In this document: piece after piece, positions 47,209 through 57,343 of the stretch
Layout: every line of letters starts with the position of its first letter
Position numbering within the stretch: the first letter of the stretch is position 1
Source: Pontibacillus halophilus JSM 076056 = DSM 19796
GTDB lineage: Bacteria > Bacillota > Bacilli > Bacillales > BH030062
Direction: 5' to 3'
Assembly: GCF_000425205.1 (NCBI RefSeq)
Contig: NZ_AULI01000005.1
Location: 186,001 to 250,000 of the forward strand
Length of the DNA: 64,000 bases
The notes under the pieces: model-generated
What the model was told of the DNA's origin: nothing
Seen by the model: only the letters and a program-made list of their open reading frames with translations
Databases searched by the model: none
Made by a program: the position numbers and the translations under genes

Positions 47209-48768
47209 ATGAATGAGCAGCAGAGAAAAGAACAGAACATTCTTCAGTCTGACGATGAGGCGAAGAATTTAAAGCGGATTCAAGAACTGTCCAGTGATGA
47301 TCTAATCTCTCATTATTTCCAAACCACCTATGAACCTACCGCCCCTTCATTGAAAGAGGCGAAAAAACGAGGGAAGTCTGAAACAGAGGTTCACTACGAT
47401 TTCACGATTCCTGAAGATATTCAGGGTATAGGGGCTCGGAAGAAGTTTCAAATTCGTACGTATGGATGTCAAATGAACGAACATGACACAGAAGTTATGG
47501 CTGGGATTCTGACAGAGATGGGGTATGAATCTACCACAGACCAGCATGAAGCAGATATTATCTTGCTGAATACGTGTGCCATCCGGGAAAATGCAGAAAA
47601 CAAAGTGTTTGGCGAATTAGGGCACCTAAAGTCGCTGAAACGGGAGAATCCAGGTTTATTACTTGGCGTTTGCGGATGCATGTCTCAAGAAGAGGCAGTT
47701 GTAAACCGCATTAAACAGAAGCATCCATTTGTAGACCTTGTATTCGGAACGCATAACATTCATCGGTTGCCTCAACTTGTGAAAGAGGCGCTGTTTAGCA
47801 AGGAAATGGTTCTTGAGGTGTGGTCTAAAGAAGGCGACATTATCGAGAATTTACCTCGTGTACGCAAGGGGAAGATAAAAGGCTGGGTTAATATCATGTA
47901 CGGATGTGACAAATTCTGTACCTATTGTATTGTACCTTATACAAGAGGGAAAGAAAGAAGTAGAGTACCGCATGATATTATCCAAGAAGTACGCGCCATG
48001 GCTGCTGAAGGATATAAAGAAATTACACTTCTTGGCCAGAATGTAAATGCGTATGGGAAAGACTTAGACTATGAATATAGTTTAGGCGATTTAATGGATG
48101 AATTAAGAAAGATTGATATCCCGCGTATTCGTTTTACGACGTCACATCCACGTGACTTTGATGAACGTCTAATCGAGGTGCTCTCAAAAGGTGGCAACAT
48201 GTTAGATCATATTCATTTGCCGGTCCAATCTGGTAGCACTGAAGTGTTGAAGCGGATGTCTCGAAAGTATACAAGAGAGCGCTACTTGGATTTGGTTCAA
48301 CAAATTAGAGAAGCGATGCCAAACGCGACCTTAACGACAGATATCATCGTTGGCTTTCCAAATGAAACAGAAGAGCAGTTCGAGGAAACGATGACCCTTG
48401 TTGAAGAGGTAGGATTTGAAGCAGCCTATACGTTCATTTACTCTAAAAGAGAAGGAACACCGGCTGCCAACATGGAAGATAACGTGCCGATGGACGTGAA
48501 GAAAGCTCGTCTCAAGCGTCTCAATGAGCTTGTAAATCGTCAGTCTAAAGAGGCGATGGCGAAGTATGAAGGCGAAGTTGTTGACGTCCTTGTAGAAGGT
48601 GTAAGCAAGAACAATGATGAGGTGCTTGCTGGGTATACCGCGCGTAACAAAGTGGTGAACTTCAAAGGCCCTAAAACGGCAATTGGCCAAATTGTACAAG
48701 TGAAAATACAAGAATCTAAAACATGGTCGCTAAATGGCGAAATGGTGGAAACTATAGAGGTGAAGTAA
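47209..48768 (+). CDS. miaB: tRNA-2-methylthio-N6-isopentenyladenosine synthase
   Basis: Radical-SAM methylthiotransferase acting on i6A37 of tRNA, after MiaA (encoded at 61412). 519 residues from ATG 47209 (MNEQQRKEQ), nine bases after AAAGGGG; ATG 47185 is less likely. N-terminal MTTase domain with the auxiliary-cluster cysteines ([32 protein letters not shown]), radical-SAM CDKFCTYC, and a C-terminal TRAM domain. It directly precedes ricA. Confidence 0.96.
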   Translation: MNEQQRKEQNILQSDDEAKNLKRIQELSSDDLISHYFQTTYEPTAPSLKEAKKRGKSETEVHYDFTIPEDIQGIGARKKFQIRTYGCQMNEHDTEVMAGILTEMGYESTTDQHEADIILLNTCAIRENAENKVFGELGHLKSLKRENPGLLLGVCGCMSQEEAVVNRIKQKHPFVDLVFGTHNIHRLPQLVKEALFSKEMVLEVWSKEGDIIENLPRVRKGKIKGWVNIMYGCDKFCTYCIVPYTRGKERSRVPHDIIQEVRAMAAEGYKEITLLGQNVNAYGKDLDYEYSLGDLMDELRKIDIPRIRFTTSHPRDFDERLIEVLSKGGNMLDHIHLPVQSGSTEVLKRMSRKYTRERYLDLVQQIREAMPNATLTTDIIVGFPNETEEQFEETMTLVEEVGFEAAYTFIYSKREGTPAANMEDNVPMDVKKARLKRLNELVNRQSKEAMAKYEGEVVDVLVEGVSKNNDEVLAGYTARNKVVNFKGPKTAIGQIVQVKIQESKTWSLNGEMVETIEVK

Positions 48769-49197
48769 ATGACCACGTATACACGTGAAGATGTCCTAAA
48801 ACATGCAGAAGAATTAGCTAAAATGCTTGCCAACACACCTGAAATTGACCGATTTAAACAGGTGGAAGCGAAACTGAATGATAACCAACGAGTCAAGAAC
48901 AACATTAACCGCATCAAGTCTCTTCAGAAACAAGCGGTTAACTTTCAGCACTACGGAAAGACAGAGGCATTAAAGAAAGTAGAGAAAGAAATCGACCGTC
49001 TTCAGGCTGAATTGGATGAAATTCCAGTTGTTTCTGAATTTAAAGAAACACAAATTACCATTAATGACTTCTTACAGCTTGTTACGGGTACCATCTCCCG
49101 TGAAGTGACGAATGAAGTCATCCGCTCAACTGGTGGCGACTTGTTAACAGGTGAGACGGGTTCAGCACTTGGAGCAAGTTCAATAAAAGAGTCATAA
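48769..49197 (+). CDS. ricA: RicA/YmcA, RNA-processing and developmental regulator subunit
   Basis: Subunit of the RicA-RicF-RicT (YmcA-YlbF-YaaT) complex that works with RNase Y and promotes competence, biofilm formation and sporulation. 142 residues, helical Com_YlbF fold, with LQKQAVNFQHYGKTEALKKV and STGGDLLTGETGS. ATG directly follows the miaB stop. The protein contains no cysteine, although the B. subtilis protein contributes a C-terminal cysteine to an Fe-S cluster as I recall; here the tail reads ALGASSIKES. Confidence 0.92.
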   Translation: MTTYTREDVLKHAEELAKMLANTPEIDRFKQVEAKLNDNQRVKNNINRIKSLQKQAVNFQHYGKTEALKKVEKEIDRLQAELDEIPVVSEFKETQITINDFLQLVTGTISREVTNEVIRSTGGDLLTGETGSALGASSIKES

Positions 49198-49206
49198 ATA
49201 GAAGGC

Positions 49207-49246
49207 AAAGAGCATCTCTTGTATGGAGGTGCTCTTTATTTATTTT
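49207..49246 (+). terminator. Terminator after ricA
   Basis: AAAGAGCATCTC (49207-49218) pairs with GAGGTGCTCTTT (49226-49237), seven-base loop, followed by ATTTATTTTT. Confidence 0.85.
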
Positions 49247-49265
49247 TATCATAAAAAGATTTCGT

Positions 49266-49292
49266 ACATTTTCCTAGGCTCTTGCATAGAAT
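49266..49292 (+). promoter_or_regulatory. Possible mother-cell promoter of cotE
   Basis: CATAGAAT (49285-49292) resembles sigma-E and sigma-K -10 elements. AC lies 17 bases upstream (49266-49267), and GTACATTT resembles a sigma-E -35 at 13 bases. cotE has both promoter types in B. subtilis. Match quality is modest. Confidence 0.35.
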
Positions 49293-49391
49293 GAACTAGA
49301 AACAGAATGTTGCGACCGTATGGAATTTGGCACTTCGGACGTTTGTCTTCAATATCGATGTAAGTACTAAGAAGGAGGAGGTTGGGCTCTC

Positions 49392-49952
49392 ATGTCGTTT
49401 TTTGATCAGGAGTATCGTGAAATTATTACGAAAGCGGTCTGTGGGAAGGGACGCAAGTTTACACAATCCACTCATACAGTTACCCCGTCACACCGCCCAA
49501 CGAGTATTTTAGGATGCTGGGTCATCAACCACATCTATAACGCTAAGAAAAAAGGCGACTTTGTTGAAGTTTCAGGTAGCTACGATATCAACGTTTGGTA
49601 TTCATACAACGACAACACAAAAACAGAAGTTGTAACCGAACGAGTAACGTATAGCGATAAAGTTCATTTGTCCATTAAAGATGAGCATTGCGTAGATGAG
49701 AACTGCGAAGTCATTGCTCGTGTTGTACAACAGCCGAACTGTCTGGAGGCAAGAATTGCTCACCAAGGACACAAAATTGTTGTAGAAGTGGAACGCGAAT
49801 TTATCGTTGAGGTGATAGGGGAGACAAAAATTTGTGTGAAGGTCGACCCAGACGGCTGCGTACATGAGGAAGATGATTGGGGTTACGAGCTTTCTGATGA
49901 TGAATTTGCAGATGTTGATCCTGACTTCTTGGCGCAAGAAGAAGAAGAGTAG
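49392..49952 (+). CDS. cotE: Spore coat morphogenetic protein CotE
   Basis: Organises the outer coat on the mother-cell side of the forespore. 186 residues; B. subtilis CotE has 181. Conserved stretches: EYREIITKAVCGKGRKFTQ, SYDINVWYSYNDNTKTEV, VVQQPNCLEA and EREFIVEVIGETK; the C-terminal 30 residues are strongly acidic, as in the family. ATG follows AAGGAGGAGG. It has an extra Cys-rich touch (HCVDENCEV) compared with B. subtilis. Lies between ricA and mutS, the normal order. Confidence 0.97.
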   Translation: MSFFDQEYREIITKAVCGKGRKFTQSTHTVTPSHRPTSILGCWVINHIYNAKKKGDFVEVSGSYDINVWYSYNDNTKTEVVTERVTYSDKVHLSIKDEHCVDENCEVIARVVQQPNCLEARIAHQGHKIVVEVEREFIVEVIGETKICVKVDPDGCVHEEDDWGYELSDDEFADVDPDFLAQEEEE

Positions 49953-49960
49953 ATACTTAG

Positions 49961-49988
49961 AAGGGGTGCCAATAGGTGCCTCTTTTTT
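49961..49988 (+). terminator. Terminator after cotE
   Basis: AAGGGGTGCC (49961-49970) pairs with GGTGCCTCTT (49975-49984), including three G-T pairs, loop AATA, then TTTT. Confidence 0.65.
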
Positions 49989-50032
49989 AGTGGATTGGTT
50001 GAATGTCCCTGACTGATAGGAAGGAATGTGTG

Positions 50033-50041
50033 TGTTATAAT
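50033..50041 (+). promoter_or_regulatory. Extended -10 promoter of mutS
   Basis: TGTTATAAT gives TG-N plus perfect TATAAT (50036-50041). No good -35 at 16-18 bases. It is 37 bases ahead of the mutS ATG. Confidence 0.5.
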
Positions 50042-50078
50042 GTTGGGTAGACATTTTTGAACGTTTTGGAGGATCGAT

Positions 50079-52700
50079 ATGGCTAAACAAACACCCATGA
50101 TGCAGCAATATTTAAAAATTAAATCCCAATATAAGGACGCTTTTCTCTTCTTCCGTCTAGGAGACTTTTATGAAATGTTTCATGAAGATGCAACAAAAGC
50201 GGCCCAAGAACTTGAAATTACACTCACGAGTCGCGATGGAGGTGAGAATGGGCGAATTCCAATGTGCGGAGTTCCATTCCATTCCTCAAAGAACTACATC
50301 AAAACGCTGGTAGAGCGTGGATACAAAGTGGCTATTTGTGAGCAGGTGGAAGACCCGCGTGTAGCGAAAGGGGTTGTAAAGCGAGAAGTTGTGCAACTGA
50401 TTACCCCAGGTACGGTTATGGAAGGCACCATGCTTGATGAAGGGGAGAATAACTTTCTTGCCGCCATTACTCCGCTAGACGAGCAGCAGTTTATTATTGC
50501 TTATAACGATTTAACAACTGGTGAGAGCAGTGTGGCTCATATACGAGATGGCTTTGACAGTGTAGTGAGTGAATTATTTAACCGTCCTGTTAAAGAGATT
50601 GTCATCCCATCATCATTAGGTGAAGAGAAAGAGACGCAGCTGACAGACCGACTTTCTGTTACGTTATCCTATGAAGACCAAGAAGAATTGCTTGAGGGGT
50701 ATGCCCATTTAACAGAAGGGCTGAAGCAGGATGGGCTGAAACGAGGATTCTTCCGATTGTTCCATTATTTGCAACGTACCCAGAAGCGGTCTATGGATCA
50801 TTTGAAGCCTGTTCAGTACATCGAACTTATGAACTATATGAAGCTTGATTTGTACTCAAAGAGAAACCTTGAATTAATGGAAACTTTCCGTAAAGGTGGG
50901 AAGAAGGGGAGCTTGTTATGGGTGTTAGACCACACTGTAACGGCTATGGGAGCGCGTCATCTTAAAAAATGGCTCGAACGTCCTTTGTTGAACCCAGATG
51001 ATATACAGTCCCGCTATAATCAAGTGGAGGGCTTTTTAAATCAATTCTTCGAACGAGAAATGATTCGTGAAGCATTGAAATCCGTCTATGACCTTGAGCG
51101 TTTGGCTGGACGTGTGGCTTATGGAAATGTGAATGCCCGAGACCTCATTCAGCTGAAGCAATCTCTAGCTAAGGTTCCAGAAATAAAGCAAATTCTATCA
51201 ACCTTTCATTCTGAAGAGTTGAAAGGGTTAGGTAGCCATATAGAACCTCTCCAAGAAGTATATGAAATGCTTGATGAGAGTATAAAGGATGAGCCTCCAA
51301 TCTCTGTTAAAGAAGGCGATTTGATTAAAGATGGGTTTCATCCTCAACTTGATGAATACCGAGATGCAGCCCGAAATGGGAAGCAGTGGATTGCTGAACT
51401 AGAACAGCGTGAGCGTGCTGAAACTGGCATCAAATCCTTGAAGATTGGCTATAACCGAGTGTTTGGTTATTATATCGAAGTTACAAAGGCAAATCTTCAC
51501 CTTCTTCCAGAGGGTAGATATGAAAGAAAACAGACGCTAACAAATGCGGAGCGGTATATTACACCAGAATTAAAGGAAAAAGAAACGCTCATATTAGAAG
51601 CTCAAGAGAAAAGCGTAGACCTTGAGTATGATTTGTTTATCGGAGTCCGGGACAAAGTGAAAGAATACATTCGTCCCCTACAGCAACTAGCCGAACAAAT
51701 GAGTACGCTAGATGTTCTCCAAGGTTTTGCGACAGTAAGTGAAGAGAATCAGTATACACGTCCTTCCATCACACCAGACCGTTCTATAAACGTAATTGGT
51801 GGCCGACATCCTGTAGTAGAGAAGGTCATGAAGGACGACCACTTTGTGCCAAATGATATTAAGATGCAGGAAGGAACGGATGTCTTTCTAATCACAGGCC
51901 CGAACATGTCAGGTAAGAGTACGTACATGCGTCAAGTTGCATTGACTGCCATTATGGCCCAGATTGGATGTTTCGTACCGGCTGAATCGGCAGAACTTCC
52001 AATCTTCGACCAAGTGTTTACACGTATTGGTGCAGCAGACGACCTTGTATCTGGTCAAAGTACGTTTATGGTGGAAATGCTAGAAGCGAACCACGCGTTA
52101 ACGAAAGCGACAGAGCGTAGTTTAATTCTATTAGATGAAATTGGCCGTGGGACGAGCACCTACGATGGTATGGCGCTTGCTCAGTCTATTGTTGAGTACA
52201 TTCATGAACACATTCATGCTAAAACGCTATTCTCAACACATTACCATGAGTTAACAGCGTTAGAGCAATCGCTACAGCAGTTACGAAATGTCCATGTTCG
52301 CGCTGAGGAATACGAAGGGAAAGTTGTATTCTTGCACCAAATAAAAGACGGTGCAGCAGATGAAAGCTACGGGATTCACGTTGCAAAACTAGCCCAGTTG
52401 CCAGATTCCTTATTGGCCAGGGCGGAAGAGCTTCTTCAACAGTTTGAACAAGGAAAGGACGCTCCTACTTTACAAAGAGAGGCGATGTCACCATCTGTTC
52501 CTGAAAAGGATGACGCACAGTTATCCTTCTTCCTAGCTAAAGACCAAGAAAACGAACAGAAACTAGAAGCAGGGCAACCTGCACAGAATCAAGAAGAACA
52601 CGGCGTGCTCTCAGAGCTACGTGACTTAGATTTGCTTGAACTAAACCCGATTGAAGCGATGAATGAGCTTTACCGACTTCAGAAGCAGTTAAAATCGTAA
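50079..52700 (+). CDS. mutS: DNA mismatch repair protein MutS
   Basis: Recognises base mismatches and small loops as an ATP-dependent clamp. 873 residues. N-terminal mismatch-binding domain with the Phe-x-Glu-type motif in [13 protein letters not shown] (about 28-40), connector, core and clamp domains, then the ATPase: Walker [10 protein letters not shown] (about 607-615), [21 protein letters not shown] and [14 protein letters not shown]. The C-terminal tail contains a QLSFF-type beta-clamp-binding motif (DAQLSFFL). ATG follows GGAGGAT; mutL follows 15 bases later. Confidence 0.98.
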   Translation: MAKQTPMMQQYLKIKSQYKDAFLFFRLGDFYEMFHEDATKAAQELEITLTSRDGGENGRIPMCGVPFHSSKNYIKTLVERGYKVAICEQVEDPRVAKGVVKREVVQLITPGTVMEGTMLDEGENNFLAAITPLDEQQFIIAYNDLTTGESSVAHIRDGFDSVVSELFNRPVKEIVIPSSLGEEKETQLTDRLSVTLSYEDQEELLEGYAHLTEGLKQDGLKRGFFRLFHYLQRTQKRSMDHLKPVQYIELMNYMKLDLYSKRNLELMETFRKGGKKGSLLWVLDHTVTAMGARHLKKWLERPLLNPDDIQSRYNQVEGFLNQFFEREMIREALKSVYDLERLAGRVAYGNVNARDLIQLKQSLAKVPEIKQILSTFHSEELKGLGSHIEPLQEVYEMLDESIKDEPPISVKEGDLIKDGFHPQLDEYRDAARNGKQWIAELEQRERAETGIKSLKIGYNRVFGYYIEVTKANLHLLPEGRYERKQTLTNAERYITPELKEKETLILEAQEKSVDLEYDLFIGVRDKVKEYIRPLQQLAEQMSTLDVLQGFATVSEENQYTRPSITPDRSINVIGGRHPVVEKVMKDDHFVPNDIKMQEGTDVFLITGPNMSGKSTYMRQVALTAIMAQIGCFVPAESAELPIFDQVFTRIGAADDLVSGQSTFMVEMLEANHALTKATERSLILLDEIGRGTSTYDGMALAQSIVEYIHEHIHAKTLFSTHYHELTALEQSLQQLRNVHVRAEEYEGKVVFLHQIKDGAADESYGIHVAKLAQLPDSLLARAEELLQQFEQGKDAPTLQREAMSPSVPEKDDAQLSFFLAKDQENEQKLEAGQPAQNQEEHGVLSELRDLDLLELNPIEAMNELYRLQKQLKS

Positions 52701-52715
52701 GAGAGGAGGGGTATG

Positions 52716-54611
52716 ATGGCACTCATTCATCAAATGCCAGATACGCTCGCCAATAAAATTGCAGCAGGGGAAGTGGTGGAACGCCCTTCCTCTGTTGTGA
52801 AAGAGCTAACGGAAAATAGCATTGATGCTGGAAGTACGTGGGTGAAAGTTGAACTTGAAGAAGCAGGCCTTCAGAAGATTAAAATTATGGATAACGGTAG
52901 AGGGATGGACGAAGAAGATGCTGAGAGGGCCTTTCTACGCCATGCCACTAGTAAGATTAACGATGAGGGCGATTTGTTCCGTGTGCGGACGCTTGGCTTC
53001 CGCGGGGAAGCACTTGCAAGTATCGCGGCCGTCAGTCGACTTACGCTTAAAACTTCAACAGGAGAAGAAGCAGGCACGCTGCTTCAGCTTGAAGGTGGCG
53101 TACTAAAGCAAAAGGATAAAAGTGACGCGCGCCAAGGTACTGAAATCACGATTGATGATTTGTTCTTCAATACACCAGCTCGTCTTAAGTATATGAAGAC
53201 GATTCATACGGAACTCGGTCATGTCACAGATGTATTGAATCGAATGGCGTTATCCTATCCTTCCGTTCGATTTGAGTGCTGGCATAATGGAAAGCAGCTA
53301 TTCCAAACAAGTGGACGGGGAGATTTACTTCAAGTTATCGCTCAAATATACGGAATGAATACCGCCAAGAAGATGATCCCGATTCATAACGAAACACTCG
53401 ACTTTACCATTTCCGGGTATATTGCGAAACCTGAAATCACAAGAGCTTCTAGAAACTACATTTCAACGATTATCAATGGGCGCTATATCCGAAATATGAT
53501 GGTCAACCGAGCTGTTCTTGAAGGCTATCATACTTTACTGCCAATTGGCCGTCATCCTTTAGTCATCCTTGAAATCGATATGGACCCGATGCTTGTAGAT
53601 GTGAACGTCCACCCTGCTAAATTGGAAGTACGGTTTAGTAAAGATAAAGAACTTCATGAAGCCATTGTAGAAGCAGTGAAACGCGCGTTTAAACAAGAGA
53701 CGCTAATTCCACAATACGAACAGCCGAACAAGGCGAAGCCGAAGGAGAAAGAAGTAAGTGTACAAGAAAGCTTCTCGTTAAAGAGTGAACCTCAAAGCGA
53801 AAGGGTACCACGGGATTCTGTTAAGCAAAGAGACTGGAGTGAACAGGACGCGATCATCCAGGATGCACAAGAACGAGAACGAGAGGAAGCTCTTTCTCAT
53901 TTGCTTTCGGTTGAACCATCGCCGACCCCTTCTCAAGCGGCGGAATCAAAGCAGGTGTATGCTCATCAAGATGTAGAGGATCACCCGCCTTCAACGGCAG
54001 AAGGGAATGTTACATCCTCTGTTGTACACCGTGTACCGACGATGTATCCAATTGGACAATTGCACGGAACGTACATCCTAGCTCAGAATGAAGAGGGACT
54101 TTACATCATTGATCAGCACGCAGCGCAGGAACGCATCAAGTATGAATTTTTCAGAGACAAGCTTGGAGCAACTGCGAATGAAGTACAAGAACTTCTCATT
54201 CCAATAACCTTTGATTTATCGAAGCAAGAAGCGTTATTGATTGAGGAGCATAAGGATGAGTTAGAAGCGGTTGGCTTGTTCTTAGAGCCATTTGGGGATA
54301 AGACGTATATTGTAAGAAACCACCCTCAGTGGTTCCCGAAAGGATTCGAGGAAGAAGTTATTCAAGAAATGATTGACCAGGTCTTACAAGACCAGAAAGT
54401 AAATGTGACCAATTTACGAGAAGATGCGGCGATTCTAATGTCCTGCAAACGCTCGATTAAGGCGAATCACTATTTAAATCACCATGATATGGCGCGATTG
54501 TTAAATGACCTGCGAGATTCAGAGGATCCATTTACGTGTCCACATGGACGACCAATTATCGTTCATTTCTCAGAGTATGAAATGGAGAAAATGTTTAAAC
54601 GAGTCATGTAG
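52716..54611 (+). CDS. mutL: DNA mismatch repair endonuclease MutL
   Basis: Links MutS to strand removal. 631 residues. N-terminal GHKL ATPase ([36 protein letters not shown]), a variable linker (about 340-445), and a C-terminal endonuclease with [23 protein letters not shown] and [12 protein letters not shown], so it is a nicking-type MutL as expected in bacteria lacking MutH. I prefer ATG 52716, six bases after GGAGG, over ATG 52713. A 10-bp hairpin overlaps its stop codon. Confidence 0.97.
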   Translation: MALIHQMPDTLANKIAAGEVVERPSSVVKELTENSIDAGSTWVKVELEEAGLQKIKIMDNGRGMDEEDAERAFLRHATSKINDEGDLFRVRTLGFRGEALASIAAVSRLTLKTSTGEEAGTLLQLEGGVLKQKDKSDARQGTEITIDDLFFNTPARLKYMKTIHTELGHVTDVLNRMALSYPSVRFECWHNGKQLFQTSGRGDLLQVIAQIYGMNTAKKMIPIHNETLDFTISGYIAKPEITRASRNYISTIINGRYIRNMMVNRAVLEGYHTLLPIGRHPLVILEIDMDPMLVDVNVHPAKLEVRFSKDKELHEAIVEAVKRAFKQETLIPQYEQPNKAKPKEKEVSVQESFSLKSEPQSERVPRDSVKQRDWSEQDAIIQDAQEREREEALSHLLSVEPSPTPSQAAESKQVYAHQDVEDHPPSTAEGNVTSSVVHRVPTMYPIGQLHGTYILAQNEEGLYIIDQHAAQERIKYEFFRDKLGATANEVQELLIPITFDLSKQEALLIEEHKDELEAVGLFLEPFGDKTYIVRNHPQWFPKGFEEEVIQEMIDQVLQDQKVNVTNLREDAAILMSCKRSIKANHYLNHHDMARLLNDLRDSEDPFTCPHGRPIIVHFSEYEMEKMFKRVM

Positions 54612-54627
54612 CAAATCGCTACATGAC
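54603..54627 (+). repeat. Hairpin overlapping the mutL stop codon
   Basis: GTCATGTAGC (54603-54612) pairs perfectly with GCTACATGAC (54618-54627), loop AAATC, no T run. Probably an RNA-stability element or weak terminator; it ends 24 bases before the next start. Confidence 0.6.
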
Positions 54628-54650
54628 GATACATAAAAGGTGGGAGTAGG

Positions 54651-54854
54651 ATGAAACGAGAAACCCTTCATGAACGTGTCTATGCAATTAAGTATCTTCT
54701 TAGTACAGGCGAGTTGAAAGAAAGTGACTTGAGCGACTCCATTATAAGGGACCTTGAACGTGTGAAAACAAGTAGAGACGGGATTGTTGAAGAAGAAAGC
54801 GTTTCTGATGAACTAAGAAGTTTAGTAGAGAAGACGCTTGATGTAGAACACTAA
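54651..54854 (+). CDS. Hypothetical 67-residue protein
   Basis: Not recognised. The ATG follows GGTGGGAG at a good distance. The product is hydrophilic, charged (Glu, Asp, Arg, Lys) and probably helical, with no membrane segment, cysteine or signal; it starts MKRETLHERVYAIKYLLSTG. It lies 40 bases after mutL and 30 before the acetyltransferase gene, so it may be cotranscribed with either. Codon use resembles neighbours, which favours a real gene. Confidence 0.6.
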   Translation: MKRETLHERVYAIKYLLSTGELKESDLSDSIIRDLERVKTSRDGIVEEESVSDELRSLVEKTLDVEH

Positions 54855-54883
54855 TAGGGCTTCATATTAAAGGAGAGGGTACA

Positions 54884-55717
54884 GTGTCTGAGATAATCCA
54901 ACAGACTTCAAAACCAAGGACGAGGAGCACGATGAAGCAGGAGTTCCGGAAGCTCGGTTTGAAGGAAGGCTCGACTGTAATCGTCCATTCTTCCTTGTCG
55001 TCCCTAGGATGGGTTGTAGGTGGTGCGGTGGCAGTTGTTCAGGCACTAATGGATGTAGTAGAAGAGACGGGAACAATCGTCATGCCGACTCATACAGCTG
55101 AGCTCTCAGATCCATCCGAGTGGGCAAATCCGCCTGTTCCTGAATCTTGGTGGGCTACAATCCGAGAAGAAATGCCAGCCTTTCATCCAAGCTACACTCC
55201 AACATTCTATATGGGGAAGATAGCAGAAACGTTTCGGACGTTTCCAGGCGTTGTGAGAAGCAATCACCCGTTCGTTTCATTTGCAGCATGGGGTAAGCTT
55301 TCCGAGGACATAACAATGGACCATTCATTGTCATACGGGTTAGGGGAAGATTCTCCACTCGGGCGATTGTATGAATATGATGGGCAAGTCCTATTACTAG
55401 GTGTAGGCTATGATAACAATACATCGTTTCATTTAGGTGAACATCATGCTCCTCACCAGCAACAAATTGTCAGAAGCGCGCCGATTGAAGTAAGAGGTCA
55501 GCGTGTGTGGAAACGCTATGCAGATATCGAGTATAAGGACGAGTTGTTCGTACAAATTGGACAAGACTTTGAAGAGCATCACCAAGTTCGAACAGGGATG
55601 GTAGGCTCAGCCACAACTAAGCTCTTTGGTGCAAGAGATGCAGTTGATTTCTGCCAAAGTTGGTTGCGTGAGAAAGATGAGATGACTATAAAGAGGTTAA
55701 TTGAACTAGAATCCTAA
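54884..55717 (+). CDS. AAC(3)-family N-acetyltransferase (YokD-like)
   Basis: 277-residue member of the antibiotic N-acetyltransferase fold that includes aminoglycoside 3-N-acetyltransferases. Visible family blocks: TVIVHSSLSSLGWVVGGA, GTIVMPTHTAELSDPSEW, VVRSNHPFVSFAAWG and LLLGVGYDNNTSFHLGEHHA. Many chromosomal Bacillus members have no proven drug substrate, so resistance should not be assumed. GTG follows AAAGGAGAGGG. It belongs to the accessory segment between mutL and miaA and has its own terminator. Confidence 0.85.
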   Translation: MSEIIQQTSKPRTRSTMKQEFRKLGLKEGSTVIVHSSLSSLGWVVGGAVAVVQALMDVVEETGTIVMPTHTAELSDPSEWANPPVPESWWATIREEMPAFHPSYTPTFYMGKIAETFRTFPGVVRSNHPFVSFAAWGKLSEDITMDHSLSYGLGEDSPLGRLYEYDGQVLLLGVGYDNNTSFHLGEHHAPHQQQIVRSAPIEVRGQRVWKRYADIEYKDELFVQIGQDFEEHHQVRTGMVGSATTKLFGARDAVDFCQSWLREKDEMTIKRLIELES

Positions 55718-55722
55718 GCAAT

Positions 55723-55757
55723 AAGGGGACTCCTGTCACAAGGGGTCCCCTTTTATT
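55723..55757 (+). terminator. Terminator after the acetyltransferase gene
   Basis: AAGGGGACTCC (55723-55733) pairs with GGGGTCCCCTT (55742-55752), eight-base loop, followed by TTATTT. Confidence 0.85.
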
Positions 55758-55905
55758 TGTCTTAAAGTGATTCCGTTTTCCTGGCAATTTCAAAGTTTAT
55801 GTGGTTAATAAATCCTAAAAAACGAGGTTAATCTATAAACCTTTCATACAAAAGTCCGATAATAAGAGGTGGATAAAGTAGTATAAATACATACAAATAG
55901 GAGAA

Positions 55906-57270
55906 ATGAAAGTGAATATAATCAAATGGAGTATGAAAGTTATAGGTATTCTGTCTGTGTTAGGTGTAGTCGCATATAACGTCATTGAAGGAGAGGAAAT
56001 CTTAACGATACATGAGGAGTCTTCTTCTTGTATTAGTTTGTGTGGTTCTACTCCTGAAGATGAGGCCATTGTCTCAATCGTAGTACCAGATCAGTATCGC
56101 GATATAGAAGAGAGTTTATACAACGAGCTCCCAGAGAAAAATGTGATGAACCGTGACCACAACGAAACGGGCGTTACTGACCGAACAACAGCCATGATTG
56201 AACCCGAAACGCTATCCACAGCCACGAAGCCCACAACCCCTGCCACTGTCATTACTGGTGAGAACGACAAGATGAAGACGCTAATGAGTAAACACTTGAA
56301 ACTCCAAGGATTTACAGTGAAACTAGAAGTATCTGCACCAAGTCAAGAGACCCCTCCAACGACAACGAACGGCATTTCCGTTACACCAAATGAAGCTCAA
56401 CTACAACAACTCACGAACGACAATACTAAAGACGATTATCCCCGCTATGTGGAAGCGATGCAGCAAGCCATCCACGAATACGATACAGAAAAGAATGTGT
56501 GGATGTGGAAATCAGAACCGGTTACGGAGGAAGCACAAGAAACGATCGTATTTCTTGCAGAACAACATGTTACCCACCTCTACCTAAGATTTGACCCGCA
56601 CGTTTCAACAGAAGACTATGAAACATTTATCACATTAGCAAACGAACAGGAAATAACTGTGCATGCGCTAATGGGGAGCCCTTTATGGGGGACGAGTGAA
56701 CGAAGTGATGATGCTCATAAACGAGTGAACCTTGTCGCTACTTATAACAGCAAAGTGAGTGAAAAGGCACAATTTGTAGGAATTCACTTTGACGTCGAAC
56801 CGTATTCACTAGACCAATGGGATGTAAATAAGAAGGAAGCAATCAAAGAATGGCGTCAAGCGGCTGAGAGCTATGTGCCTTATGCAAGAGAGCGAGGATT
56901 TGTGGTTGGGAGTGCGCTTCCTTTCTGGTTAGATAATAAGGAAGTCAGTCAGTACGACCCAGAACTTTATAAAGACTTTATTGATTTAAATGATTATGTT
57001 TCGATTATGGCTTATCGAGATACGGCACTAGGTTCAAATAGTATTACGAGTATTGCAGACGGAGAAGTAGCATACGGAGGACGTGAGAAAGTGGAGATTG
57101 GGATTGAGCTTAAACCTTATAAAGTAGACTACGTATCCTTTAGTGGAAAGAGTCTAACAGAAACTGAATTGGAAACTGCGAAAGTCCGTCGTTACTTTGT
57201 AGAAGCCGAAGCAGCAGGGCTTAAGGGAATTACCATTCACGATTACACAGAATGGAAGAATAAACAATAG
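55906..57270 (+). CDS. Membrane-anchored TIM-barrel (glycosidase-like) protein of unknown function
   Basis: Family not recognised. 454 residues: N-terminal membrane/signal helix (about 8-25), a short CISLCG cysteine pair (42-46), a Thr/Pro/Glu-rich extracellular stretch (about 50-175), then a probable (beta/alpha)8 barrel from about 195. Eight strands can be placed: NVWMWK, HLYLRF, TVHALMG, FVGIHFDVEP (290-299), FVVGSALPFW, YVSIMAYRD (364-372), KVEIGIEL and GLKGITIHDY (438-447). D296 and E298 at the end of strand 4 and the MAYRD strand recall GH18-type glycosidases. ATG 55906 sits only two bases from AGGAG; GTG 55912 may be the true start. Confidence 0.75.
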   Translation: MKVNIIKWSMKVIGILSVLGVVAYNVIEGEEILTIHEESSSCISLCGSTPEDEAIVSIVVPDQYRDIEESLYNELPEKNVMNRDHNETGVTDRTTAMIEPETLSTATKPTTPATVITGENDKMKTLMSKHLKLQGFTVKLEVSAPSQETPPTTTNGISVTPNEAQLQQLTNDNTKDDYPRYVEAMQQAIHEYDTEKNVWMWKSEPVTEEAQETIVFLAEQHVTHLYLRFDPHVSTEDYETFITLANEQEITVHALMGSPLWGTSERSDDAHKRVNLVATYNSKVSEKAQFVGIHFDVEPYSLDQWDVNKKEAIKEWRQAAESYVPYARERGFVVGSALPFWLDNKEVSQYDPELYKDFIDLNDYVSIMAYRDTALGSNSITSIADGEVAYGGREKVEIGIELKPYKVDYVSFSGKSLTETELETAKVRRYFVEAEAAGLKGITIHDYTEWKNKQ

Positions 57271-57287
57271 CCAGAAGCTTAATAAAA

Positions 57288-57334
57288 TGAAGAACAACCC
57301 CAGTCTCTACTAGGAGATTGGGGTTGTTCTTTAG
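57288..57334. terminator. Bidirectional terminator between convergent genes
   Basis: AAGAACAACCCC (57290-57301) pairs with GGGGTTGTTCTT (57320-57331), with five more pairs inside (one G-T), flanked by A and T runs on both sides. It serves both the TIM-barrel gene and minus-strand ppc. Confidence 0.88.
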
Positions 57335-57343
57335 AAGGGAGCA

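Noticed and set aside
54884-55717. Acquired aminoglycoside-resistance gene
   Set aside because: Chromosomal context, no mobile element, and YokD-like family members often have no drug activity; resistance cannot be claimed.
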